This document shows positions 52,634 to 63,265 of a stretch of 64,000 nucleotides of DNA, piece by piece. The stretch covers positions 1,613,362,859 through 1,613,426,858 of the forward strand of contig NC_056725.1 in assembly GCF_019279795.1 (NCBI RefSeq), read 5' to 3'. A program made the position numbers and the translations under genes. This stretch comes from Protopterus annectens (Eukaryota > Chordata > Ceratodontiformes > Protopteridae). The notes below the pieces were generated by a model that saw only the letters and a program-made list of their open reading frames with translations, did not search any database and was not told the origin of the DNA. Every line of letters starts with the position of its first letter. Position 1 is the stretch's first letter.

Positions 52634-53051
52634 AATTCACAACACCAGCTCTTCAGCTCGAACAAAATAGGAACCCAAATGTAGAATACGACAACAGCCA
52701 GTTCACCAAAAACGTTTTATTTGCTGTACAGTCTCTAGCGCCTCGGCACAACAAAGCCTTCAAGGAGTAAATTACAATACATCACTATTCCCTATTTATA
52801 CACACACCTATTAACTAATTATATAATTAGATAATCATTAAACAATTAAAAATCCATTACCTTTTAAAAAGACAAGTTTATATTACACTCTTCCAACAAC
52901 AATCAACATTTAATCCCTTTGGTATAAGTGTCTGATATTTTAAAATAAAAATTAGTTCCTTTCTTAAAAGTAAATTCTTTATTTTTTCTTCACTAGCTCC
53001 CTTACTATCAACCTCTTCTAGTATAGATGCCCTAAAATTAGTTACATCAGA
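52631..53051 (-). repeat. Penelope terminal direct repeat (3' copy)
   Basis: It contains the last ~58 codons of ORF2, the hairpin region (52768 to 52731, reading TTGAAGGC, then GCCGAGGCGCTAGAGAC) and the AT-rich end. Its partner is 56279-56699. Confidence 0.95.
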
Positions 53052-54098
53052 GTTGTGGAATTTTACAAAATGTTGAGCCAAAGGGCTCTCTAATTTATTA
53101 TTCTTAATGTCCCTCAGATGTTCCATTATTCTCACTTTAAACATTCTTTTAGTTTGTCCTATATAGAATTTTTTGCAACCACATTTAATTGTATAAATAA
53201 CTTGTTTAGTAAGACAGCTAAAAGAGCCCGTAGACTTATAACTTTTTCCATTAATATAATAAAAAATATTTTGCACATGAGAACAGATTTTACACTTTCC
53301 ACATGGTGTTGTACCTAAACTAGCTATTGTTCTACCTATATGAGGAATAGGTGGTTCATATTTAGTGTGTACTATCATATCTTTAATATTTCTCCCTCTA
53401 CGGTAACTAAATATTAATTTTTTCTTTGTCATCCCACTTAATTCTTCATAATTTTGTAAAAATCGCCAAAAATATGATATACAGTTCTTAATATCATTAC
53501 TGCAAATATTATATGTAGATACCATAAAGATACTGTCCATATCTCCACTTTCTTCATTATGCTTTTTTTCTCTATACTTTTTATCTTGAAACTTACTACT
53601 ATATCTCTTATTAAATATTTCATCTCTACTTCTCTTTAATACTTGCATATCATATTTCCTATTCTTAAACATTTCCATCGTATTATTAACTTCATTTGAA
53701 AATTCTTCTTCACTGTTACATATTCTGGAGATTCTTAAGAATTCACCATATGGTATCACTTCTATAGTGTGAGTAGGATGACAGCTAGTGCCCATCAAGA
53801 ATTGATTAACTGAATCAAATTTTCTGTGTATGCTAGTAGATATATGTTTTCCTACAATTCCCTTTAAATTAATATCTAAAAAAGAGACATTCTCTCCACA
53901 TTGTATTCCATCAAAATGGATATCAAATCTATTATTTTGTATATCTTTTATAAAATTATCAATTTCAGATTTGCCTCCTTTACACAAAAAAAACAAATCA
54001 TCTATGAACCTAAAATAATACATAACATATGTATTTACAAAATAGTGTGTATAAATATATTCAAGTTCCATCAAACCCATAAAAATATTGGCATACAT
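52878..54098 (-). pseudogene. Penelope RT C-terminal part and GIY-YIG endonuclease (second half of ORF2)
   Basis: This 406-residue open frame holds the RT catalytic box FRFIDDLFFL (Asp pair at 33-34). A thumb-like region (GENVSFLDINLKGIVG) follows, then the Cys linker TPCGKCKIC (Cys 266, 269, 272) and FSCLTKQVIYTIKCGCKKFY with YIG at 312-314. KVRIMEHLRD (Arg 323) comes next, and the C-terminus ends ILKYQTLIPKGLN. There is no stop inside. The frame lacks its own natural start: it continues the upstream RT frame after what looks like a one-base loss near 54105, just after motif B. The protein would nick DNA and reverse-transcribe the element RNA in the nucleus. Confidence 0.9.
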
Positions 54099-55441
54099 GG
54101 GTGCAAGGCTGCACCCATGGCTGTGCCCTGTATTTGATGATAAATTGTATTATAGAAACTAAAATAATTATTCTCCAAACAGAATTTTACCAATTCCATT
54201 ACATAATAAGTTAATGGATAATCTCCCATTGATTTAAACAGTGCCTCTAAACCATGTATATTTTTAATATTAGTATATAAGCTACTAACATCTAATGTTA
54301 GCCAATACATATCCTCACACCACACAACATTCCTAATTTTATTTAAAAAATCAAATGAATCTTTAATATATGATGGCAATTTGACAGCTTCTTTTAGCAG
54401 CACTTCATGTAAAATAAGTCCTAGATTATGTAAAAAATCATTTCTTGCCGAAACTATCGGTCTACCCGGAGGGTTATGAGTATTTTTATGCAGCTTCGGT
54501 AAACAGTAAAACTGTGCAAAACTACAATCACTTATGTTTAGCTTACATTCTACATCATTTTCATTCCAATAACCTAATCTGAGACCTTTATGAATTAATT
54601 CCATATAATTTTCTTTAGCCATTGTCAATTCCGCTAATGAACTCTCCCTATATACTGATGTATCTGTTAACAAATTCATGCACATTTTAAAATATTGCGT
54701 GTGATGCATAATGACTATTTTATTGCCTTTATCTGAAGGCTTTACTATCAGCTCTTTTTGTTTTGAAAATTTAACTAACTCAGACCATTCATTTTTAGTT
54801 AAATTAAAATTCACCATAGAAGTATTTACATTATTTACAATTTCATCAATCTCAAAATTTATCATAGTGGAGAAGTTCTTAATACCTTCATGTACAAAAG
54901 GTGGTATAAACTTCTTACCCCCTCTTATTTTAGAGGTATCTATAGTGCAATAAGCATTTAATTCACTAAAACATGAGACAAATGATTCATTTGTAAATTC
55001 CCGATCATCATCAAAACCACCACTGTCTAGACTACTTATTTCAAACTCTTTCTGTTCCACATTCTCATTTACAATACAATTAAAATAGTACCATAGGTGT
55101 AGTTTCCGTATAAACTTGAAGACATCAATTTTACACTGATATATTTTCGGATAAACTGTCGGAACAAATTTTAAACCATGATTTAACACTGTATACACAT
55201 TTTCATTAATAAAGCAGCCTGATAAATTCACTACTTTGTTATGAACATTAAAATTAATACCATTTTGTCCTTTTGTTATCGCGCCAAGGGCGGAATGGCC
55301 CTCCCCTATAATTCTCTTGTTCTGCATACATTCTTTTATATTGTTGTTGCCTCCCTGCTGGTCTGTAACCGCCGAAATGTTCAGGTAGGAAGCAATCATC
55401 AGCCGGCGGCGATAGAGGGGGAAAATCATGTTCTTTTTCAC
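54071..55441 (-). pseudogene. Penelope reverse transcriptase N-terminal part (first half of ORF2)
   Basis: This 456-residue open frame has the PLE hallmarks in order: LIVKPSDKGNKIVIM (about 231-245), FYCLPKLHKNTHNPPGRPIV (311-330), LTLDVSSLYTNIKN with motif A Asp 384, and IQGTAMGAA (motif B, 437-445). It then shifts frame at ALHPCMP, where the family continues into an APMYAN-type stretch that is present in the next frame. It overlaps the 3' end of ORF1 by 188 bp in a different frame. The initiation point is uncertain; the first Met at 55441 may not be the true start. Confidence 0.9.
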
Positions 55442-56255
55442 TATAACTCGGTGCTCTATTTGGTTGTTTATCAGTGTTCCTGGTAAAACTTTCAGTTCTT
55501 GCTTGCTGATTGTCCTTCACATTCGAAAAATTACGGTTATAGCGTGGTCTCTGATTGGCTCCGCCAAAAAAGGCAGTACCATTTTCAAAGTCTCTCAGAT
55601 CCCTTGATATTTTATGGATTTTCTGTTCTATACATTTGTTTTCAAGAATGTGAACCTTTTCTTGAATGTCTATCAAGCAAGATTCAAATTTAGTTCTGTC
55701 CAGTGTAGCCGATAAATTCATACATAACACATTGATGTCTTTTTTGATATTAGCTAATTTCACAATGTCCCGCTCTATTAAAATTTTCAACCATTCTATG
55801 GAACATTGGTGCGCTGCTTTTTCCCATCTATTCATAAATACTTTATCCGTTGTGCATGAAGGAACAAAAGGTTCTGATGGAAATTTTATGGCTCGTAAGC
55901 CTCTAGGCACAATGTTCAAATCAACATACCTTTGTAAACTGGTATAGTTGTAATGTGTAAGCATTTCTTTGTCCATTACATTCTTAAGCTTGGATAACAA
56001 TACTTTAATTTCACCTGAATATTCTGTGGATCTTTTACCAACATGAGCAAAAGGGTTGGTATCTCTCTTGCTTCTGGTCTCAGCAAGAAAACACTCCCAG
56101 ACCGGGATACCTGCGTTAACATCTGCATTTCCTTCCGTTCTATTCATACTAGAATCCATGTTCCGATTAAGAAAACCTTCTATAGACCGCTGGGAGGTAG
56201 TCACATTTTCCTCCCTAAATATTCTAGGTATATTCACCCCTGGATCACTGGCCAT
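55254..56255 (-). CDS. Penelope ORF1 protein, intact open frame
   Basis: 333 residues starting MASDPGVNIPRIFREENVTT about 24 bp after the upstream repeat ends. Residues about 165-225 (VKLANIKKDINVL to KISRDLRDFE) are rich in heptad-like charged and hydrophobic residues, suggesting a coiled coil. The C-terminal ~110 residues are Arg, Asn, Gln and Gly rich (RPRYNRNF, then GGYRPAGRQQQYKR, then WRDNKRTKWY), which suggests RNA binding. I do not recognise a catalytic domain. By analogy with other retroelement ORF1 proteins it may package the RNA; that is inference. It overlaps ORF2 and needs a separate translation mechanism or an RT-EN frame that starts internally. Confidence 0.8.
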   Translation of the reverse strand: MASDPGVNIPRIFREENVTTSQRSIEGFLNRNMDSSMNRTEGNADVNAGIPVWECFLAETRSKRDTNPFAHVGKRSTEYSGEIKVLLSKLKNVMDKEMLTHYNYTSLQRYVDLNIVPRGLRAIKFPSEPFVPSCTTDKVFMNRWEKAAHQCSIEWLKILIERDIVKLANIKKDINVLCMNLSATLDRTKFESCLIDIQEKVHILENKCIEQKIHKISRDLRDFENGTAFFGGANQRPRYNRNFSNVKDNQQARTESFTRNTDKQPNRAPSYSEKEHDFPPLSPPADDCFLPEHFGGYRPAGRQQQYKRMYAEQENYRGGPFRPWRDNKRTKWY

Positions 56256-56278
56256 GGAAAGACAGATAACGAATTAGA

Positions 56279-56699
56279 TAAAATTCACAACACCAGCTCT
56301 TCAGCTCGAACAAAATAGGAACCCAAATGTAGAATACGACAACAGCCAGTTCACCAAAAACGTTTTATTTGCTGTACAGTCTCTAGTGCCTCGGCTCAAC
56401 AAAGCCTTCAAGGAGTAAATTACAATACATCACTATTCCCTATTTATACACACACCTATTAACTAATTACATAATTAGATAATCATTAAACAATTAAAAA
56501 TCCATTACCTTTTAAAAAGACAAGTTTATATTACACTCTTCCAACAACAATCAACATTTAATCCCTTTGGTATAAGTGTCTGATATTTTAAAATAAAAAT
56601 TAGTTCCTTTCTTAAAAGTAAATTCTTTATTTTTTCTTCACTAGCTCCCTTACTATCAACCTCTTCTAGTATAGATGCCCTAAAATTAGTTACATCAGA
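56279..56699 (-). repeat. Penelope terminal direct repeat (5' copy, truncated upstream element)
   Basis: It matches 52631-53051 over 421 bp without indels, with differences at GTG/GCG, CTC/CAC and TAC/TAT. Because it starts inside ORF2 it also encodes a 62-residue shadow of the endonuclease C-terminus (56526-56714), which is not a separate gene. Its 5' edge meets the duplicated target in the shared heptamer CATCAGA. Confidence 0.95.
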
Positions 56700-57135
56700 C
56701 ATAAAATCTGTCACAAGCTAAAACATTTTAAACACTGTTAAACCAATCCCTGCTAGCAACCTTTTCCCCTCCAATTAAATAATTAGTGGAATAACCTAAC
56801 ACTTTAGCAAAATAAGTACATTTTTAGTATGTTCCAACCACAACTTGTATAACAGATTTCAGATATAATAACTAACACGTATATTGCAAATATCTAAACA
56901 GTATAATATGCATCATACATAAACCATTTCATTATGCTGTTGCAAACATGCTAATGTTTTGGAAAATTTAATGCAGAACTACATCTACAAAGGCTGAATC
57001 AGTCCTGCCATCCACATAAATAATTAAGTATGCGCCTTATATGAAGTTTACAATAAAAAAATTAAACTGCTACATGAACACTACAATCCACTCTGCTACA
57101 GGCCCCATGAGGAGCTCAGTGTCTCTCCAACCTAA
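56693..57135. repeat. Right copy of the 443-bp direct duplication
   Basis: Partner of 52191-52633. After CCTAA it continues into repeat X (CACCACTCTTAAG), which is presumably the original sequence following the left copy before the Penelope insertion. Confidence 0.95.
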
Positions 57136-57594
57136 CACCACTCTTAAGTATTCAACTGCGGTACCACCTTTATCATTCTTATAAGAAAAGCACAGTCTGG
57201 GTCTGAATTGTCTGCAAACAGCTACAGTTAACTTTGAGTATGTGTCTACCTGTTTGCGCCAATATTCTTTTTCCCCTGGAGAGCAGTCTGCTTTGGCTTG
57301 TAAGCTTTAAACTGAGACCACAGTAGCCTACTACTACTACTGATACAAGGTTATCCTGTTTTTCCACCTGAGAAATGGTTAAGGAATGACTTACAGTTTC
57401 AGAGCAGTCCTTGGTCAATTCTGATTGTTTCTTAAACACAAACTTGTCTTTGCTTTGGCTAATTAGCAGCAGTACAAAAGAACTGCCTGCTCACACCCTT
57501 GTCCTCCCCCTCCCCCTTCCCTGTTTATTACCTTAATCCAATCCCAAAGTTAATAAATATTACTTGTGGCAGGCACTATTTTTAAAACTACAAT
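57130..57594. repeat. Repeat X copy 1, flanked by a 49-bp duplication
   Basis: About 465 bp beginning ACCTAACACCACTCTTAAGT and ending TTTTTAAAACTACAA, about 92% similar to 58159-58730. The 49-bp phrase CTACAATCC[A/C]CTCTGCTACA, then GGCCCCATGAGGAGCTCAGT, then GTCTCTCCA, lies on both sides (57081-57129 and 57588-57636). That marks X as an inserted element with an unusually long target duplication. No coding sequence was recognised. It lacks ~110 bp present in copy 2. Confidence 0.85.
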
Positions 57595-57636
57595 CCCCTC
57601 TGCTACAGGCCCCATGAGGAGCTCAGTGTCTCTCCA

Positions 57637-58158
57637 GTAAGTGTTTTACAACTGTAAATGCCTATTTATGTTGAATTGTGTTAGATATTTTACAACTGTA
57701 TATGTTTATGTTGAATTGTGTTAGACATCTAATATGATTTATGCTTTATTATTGGAAGTTACTATGGCATGCTAGCATTTTGTCTGCACCAAGTTGTTTT
57801 TAGTATAATAATATGGTTTATTTTCATAGCTGCACCTTGTTCACTAATGTTATTCATGTAAATGTGTTGTGTGTAGACAGCTCATACTGGTGTGTAATTA
57901 TTTCTATATAATTGTGCTGTTATTGATGGATAGAATCACATTAGAGACACAGGACAGAGTGATGCTCGCTATATTTTTATCTGTGACTGCATAACTGTCT
58001 GATGCGGTTTCTTCAAACAGATGTTTTTCCAATTGGCTCAGTATCTGCATATACTAGTAGTTACAGTAGCTATTTGCTCAGTTTGTTTTTTGTAATCTGT
58101 ATAATATATCTTTACTATCTCAAAAGTGCTTACTCCTCTCTGTACTCTTCTTTTCTAG
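57637..58158. other. Intronic DNA between the two X copies, nothing recognised
   Basis: AT-rich, with a short near-duplication (TTTTACAACTGTAAATG near 57646 and TTTTACAACTGTATATG near 57690). No gene was seen. Confidence 0.45.
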
Positions 58159-58730
58159 ACCTAACACAGTCTTAAGTATTCAACTGCGTTACCACCTTTA
58201 TCATTCTTATAAGAAAAGTGCAGTCCGGGTCTGAACTGTCTGCAAACAGCTAAAGTTAACTTTGAGTATGTGTTTACCTGTTTGAGCCAATATTCATTTT
58301 CCCCTGGAGAGCACTGTGCTTTGGCTTGTAAGCAACCCCCCCCCCCCCCACACACACACACACACACACACACTCATCTTCCAGTTTCTCTCTTATTCCC
58401 TTCTGTTAGCAAATAGTATCCATAACTGATTAATACTGTGTGTTTGTTAATTTAAACTGAGACCACAGTAGCCTACTGATACAATGTTATCCTGTTTTTC
58501 CACCTGAGAAATGGTTAAGAAATTACTTGCAGTTTTAGAGCAGTCTTTGGCCAATTCTGATTGTTTCTTAAACACAAAATTGTCTTTGCTTTGGCTCATT
58601 AGCAGCAGTACAAAATAACTGCCTGCTCACACCCTTGTTCTCACCTTCCCCCCTTCCCTGTTTATTACCTTAAGCCAATCCCAAAGTTAATAAATATTAC
58701 CTGTGGCAGGCACCATTTTTAAAACTACAA
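58159..58730. repeat. Repeat X copy 2, with internal (C)n(CA)n
   Basis: It aligns with copy 1 on both sides of an extra ~110 bp (about 58331-58450) that contains a C run and (CA)n at 58349-58372. It ends AAAACTACAA, exactly where copy 1's similarity ends. Confidence 0.85.
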
Positions 58731-59545
58731 CCACCCTTTGTCACTATCGTATGTTAATTTATCAGTTTACTCTGTTACCTGATTGTTTCCAGCCCCCCTA
58801 TTCCCTCCTGCCCCCAGTGGTCCTACCTTTATTACACTCACAAACCCCTCCCATCTTTCCAATAGCCAACCACAGCGCTAACCCAACACTACCTCCTCCA
58901 TTTTCCCACTACTATCACACCTCCTCAACTAACATGTACAAGCATACCTTACCTATGCTCACTGCATACACTCTCCTTGCATATCTTACATCCTACCAAA
59001 GCTCCATCATTCTCCCACTCAACCACTACCACTGTACTACTACTCACACCACCACTCATGTCTCACCCTCACTCAGCTCCCCTCCCACCAACTCAAGAAC
59101 CATCCCTATGCACCCCCTGCATATTCTACCAACTATATTACTCAAACATAAAGCATCCCTACAACTTAACATAGTAACCCTCCCACCATACCTATTACCT
59201 TTATTTCCACCCCACGAACTACCTTGATTATAGCAAGCTCAGATGCTCATAAGCCTAGTACTTATTATACAGCAGGAACTTCTTATTGTGACATTTGTTA
59301 ATGCCTGTTGTGTACTTCACAGATAAAGGTTCTAGTTGTCTACTGATGTACTATGTTCTTCATCTGTAAATATGTTTGTAATTAATCGCTGTGTTAAATT
59401 AATCGCTATGTAATCCAATGTAACTACTGTCTGTTTATTTTAACTGTGGAGCTTTTCTCCCCGGGCCTCCGCTGAAAATGGACCTACGTCCAATCAGACA
59501 CTCCTGGTCAACAAATGTAAATAAAAAAATAAATAAATAAACACT
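58731..59545 (+). mobile_element. L2-like LINE 3' end with Pro/Ser-rich upstream part, possibly internally deleted
   Basis: The 3' end reads GGAGCTTTTCTCCCCGGGCC, then GGTCAACAAATGTAAATAAA, as at 48.55 kb. The C-rich stretch before it (58740-59230) has a 174-residue open frame rich in Pro, Thr and His (58703-59227) without RT motifs. It may be 5' region joined to the 3' end by internal deletion. That is inference; a chance open frame in C-rich DNA is equally possible. Confidence 0.55.
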
Positions 59546-59837
<292 letters not shown>

Positions 59838-59999
59838 CATCCACACCTGTAACTACTATAAAAGATGTATATCTAACAGCCAAGGCAAAAACAGTGTATT
59901 AAAAAGGGGATGGAGAAAGTTAGCAAATGTAACTACGCCTTCTGTCCCTTAAAAAGGGTTTGAGTGACAAAGCTTCATTCAAACCCTTGCCATTGTCAG

Positions 60000-61070
60000 C
60001 TTATATCAAAACAATCCATTTTTGCTCAGTCTTTTCAAGCGTGTTCCTATTATTCCCCAACCTTATAGTGTTGGCAAGATCTCTATGATGAAAAATACAA
60101 ATCTGTGGATGGTACCGTCCTCAACAATATGTTTGGTAATAGCACTTCTTGTGTCCCCAATGCTGCTGTAATATATATGTTCCCTAATCCTGTCCCTCAA
60201 GGATCTAGTAGTCATGCCAACATAGAACTTAAAACATTGAACACATTGGGCTAAATATATAACATTAACAGTTGAACAATCAGCATAATGTCTAAAAATA
60301 TATTCTTTATTTGTATCAGGATGTATAAAAACATTCTTATTGGCAATATACTTGCTAAAATGACAATGTCTACAACCAAATGTTCCTTCTCTCTTAGAAA
60401 TAGTTTTGCTGGTTACCATTGCCAGTTCTATGGCAAAGCCTACGTTTTAATGATTTCAAATTTTTATAAGTAACTTCTGGCTATGTCCCCACAACTTGCT
60501 CTATCCCACTATTTGCTGTTAGGACATACCAACTCTTATGTATAATATCCATAACTTTCTTATTGTCAGATATATAAGGTAGACATAATTTACATTGTTT
60601 TTTGCGATAACCATCCATTCTGTTAACCAGTGGCATATTCCTTTCTGAGAAATAAGGTTTACCTCTACCTTCCCTTTCCCTATAGGCCATTTGTAAATGT
60701 TTATCACATTCAGCCTCAGTATATCATCTATCCCTAAACTCTCTCTTTAATAACATTGTACTATCTTTGGTGGTAAGACTAGAAATACGTAGAGCCTGTC
60801 CTTTCAAAATATTTTTGACTACATATGTAGGATGCATAATAGAATGTGATAAGAGGCTGTTCTTCCTACCTTCTTTCCTATAAACCTGAATGCGCAGAAC
60901 ATGCTCTTCTCTTATTAGCTTGACATCTAAAATCAATCTCATAAAGTGATGTACATGTAGTAAACTTCAAGAAAGAGGTGCTGTCATTTAGAAAAGTAAC
61001 AAACTGCTCAAATGGTTCTGTGGGACCTCTCCACATAGAAAATATATCATCCACAAAATGACTATAATGT
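60000..61070 (-). mobile_element. Penelope-like element fragment of a second lineage
   Basis: On the - strand RT motif C (HFVDDIFSMWRG near 61050) is followed by the thumb region and the Cys/GIY-YIG part. The sequence is clearly different from the 52.6-56.7 kb element (FVDD rather than FIDD, CRHCHF linker), so at least two PLE lineages are present. Frameshifts are frequent. The ends were not defined. Confidence 0.78.
60063..61060 (-). pseudogene. Penelope-like RT C-terminus and GIY-YIG endonuclease, broken
   Basis: The catalytic box FVDDIFSMW and FVTFLNDSTSFLKFTT lie near 60950-61050. Then come LLSHSIMHPTYVVKNILKGQ (60724-60942), KKQCKLCLPYISDNKKVMD (60481-60690) and GCRHCHFSKYIANKNVFI, CSTVNVIYLAQCVQCFKFYV, GMTTRSLRDRIREHIYY (60063-60419). 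The GIY-YIG halves (VIYLAQC and YVGMT) and the Arg of RIREH are intact. At least three frames are used. Confidence 0.8.
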
Positions 61071-62147
61071 AAGAGATATCAGAGGGAGACAGAGATGACC
61101 AGTTAAGGGAGGAAGCATCAGAAACATTCTAGTGGACAACTGAACATTCCTTCAATCAAGCAGTTTTGCTTTTTGCTCTTTAATTCACCCTCATCCTGCA
61201 ATTGATTAACTCTTTGGGTGATTGCTTTTAGACTACAGTTTCCTGAAGATGTTCTCTGGGTTTTGCAGGAGACCATGAAACTCATTACTAGGAAAAATGT
61301 TATATTGCAAAGTGAAAAAGATTTTCTACTTGGTGTCACAATAGTGAAGTGAGCACTCTTGGTAGCTATTATTACTGTTCTTTCTTATGTGTGAGATGTG
61401 CAATTCTGATCTGGCACACTCTTCTGTTAAAGCTTATTTGTCAGCCAATTATGCTTGTCTGCCTCTGTATCTAACACTTTCTTCTAGGACTCAGAGATAT
61501 TGCCAGAAATTTACATTTTATACTCAAAATCTAATGCTGCTTTCCACACTAACATCCTGTCTTTTAAAAATGTACTCAACCCTCAAAATGTTACCCTTCA
61601 ACACTTCGAAAAGGGGCACATTACTTTGACTGCTGCTATTTATAACTATAAAAAGACTATTTTATAAGTGTATTTTTGTCTCATAAAGATATTTAAATAT
61701 TACCCTTAGCTGATTGTAAACATTCTGTAGTCTTTGATACATACAATTTTATAACGACGTTCAGAAAAATTTAATCATTTGAGTACACTGAGTATGTCTA
61801 GCTACACTTTAGCTAGGTTTGAAGTCAAAACATTTTAAAAGATGTCCTTCATATTTGGCCTTCAAGAAAATCCCTCTCTCCTTCTTGGGACTTGAATTTT
61901 GCTCTTGAAAATGACACCTTTTAAACCAGCAGCTTCTTCCTCTTTAAAATTGTGTACCTGGAAAACTGTCTTGTCTGTTAATTTGAAAGCAAGAAAAGAC
62001 AACTAATTGATGGAAATAAACTTGTATTTTTTTAACATTTCACTGTTTGTGAACTGGCATATGATAAAGTATTTCCAGGACAAAACTGAAATACCTAGCA
62101 GTGATAGAATAACATCAATAATACAATAGATTCACAACATCTAATAC
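61071..62147. other. Intronic DNA, nothing recognised
   Basis: No gene or defined repeat; open frames at 61118-61629 appear accidental. Confidence 0.45.
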
Positions 62148-62148
62148 A

Positions 62149-62298
<150 letters not shown>

Positions 62299-62974
62299 GA
62301 GTGGCACATACAATGGGCTGAAATGCAGCAAACTTCAACTGATGCTTCTGAAATAGCTGCAGTGAAAGGATGTATTTTGGTTAAATTGCAAGATAAAACA
62401 TGAGAAAAGTGTTTCAGATCCAACTTCAGAGAAAATGCTGTTCCACATCCTAGTGGATTCTGGCCTGGTGTTATTCATAAAGACCCACCTCAATGACAGT
62501 GTTAGTCCCATTCTGACAGCTTTATTTCCTCTAGGATTCTGTGTCATATAACACCTATGAATTACTGGGAACATGTCAAATCAACAAAGTTGATTTCAGC
62601 AAAGGTAAAATGTTCTACTGCTGTTTGCCAAAACTAATTTTGCCAGCAGTTGAGTTTGCCTTTCTCTTCACTGTTGTGCAACCCTGGACTTAGTATGCAT
62701 AAGTCCAGGAGGGGGCACCAATGTTTTGTTATTTTCAATGAAGGTAGTTTCGGCAATACGTTTTCATAGTTTTTACCGTTACCAAAATTACCTTCGGTGA
62801 GTCATCATGATTCAGAATCATTCTGGATTGTGATTACAAGTGTACATTTTTTTTGTTCATTGAACTGAGTGAGGCCAGGGTCCATCATGCCAATTATACT
62901 TAATACCCCAAGGGAGAGGGACAGAACTAGTGCAGCTCCTAATATATCAGCCAGGATTTAGCATGAAGACACTC
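62299..62974. other. Intronic DNA, nothing recognised
   Basis: No gene or defined repeat was seen. Confidence 0.45.
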
Positions 62975-63265
62975 CTTCAAGAATTTGCTGTCTTCCTTGT
63001 CATATTGGAGCTCATATCCACAACTGTATTATCTTGGAGGACTTCACCATTTTGGTAAACAAGGAGTTTATTACTCTTATTAAACAGTTCTTCTGCATTA
63101 TAAAGAGATTTGAATTTGCTCAGGTTGTTACCTCATCTACACATATATTTTTGGGCATACTCTTGATCTTGTCTTCCAAGTGAGTGTTTATGATTGGGAC
63201 TTGGAAGTGGATTCAGTCACATAGAAACATCACTCAGTTATTCGGCATAAGGCCAAACAATCCTT
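62975..63265 (+). mobile_element. LINE endonuclease domain fragment
   Basis: Reading across a frameshift gives IILEDFTILVNKEFITLIKQ, then KRFEFAQVVTSSTHIF, then GHTLDLVF. This resembles the LGDFN...FGLTQHV..PTH..GHTLDLV signature of apurinic endonuclease domains in L2/Jockey-type LINEs. The catalytic GDFN has become EDFT. It is short and decayed. Confidence 0.55.

Larger units (their letters stand above)
52634..56698 (-). mobile_element. Young, nearly intact Penelope-like element (Neptune-type), with partial upstream copy
   Basis: On the - strand the order is a truncated upstream copy (56698 to 56280, holding the end of ORF2 and the non-coding end), then a full copy (56279 to 52634) with ORF1, RT and GIY-YIG endonuclease. 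The 421-bp repeats at 56279-56699 and 52631-53051 differ at three positions. This partial-tandem layout is the usual PLE form ('pseudo-LTR'). The endonuclease linker has a Cys cluster and the EN is C-terminal to RT, which is the canonical PLE order. Neptune assignment is from memory of the family and untested. Confidence 0.93.

Noticed and set aside
56526-56714. 62-residue open frame with the Penelope endonuclease C-terminus
   Set aside because: It is part of the truncated upstream copy that forms the terminal repeat, not a separate gene.
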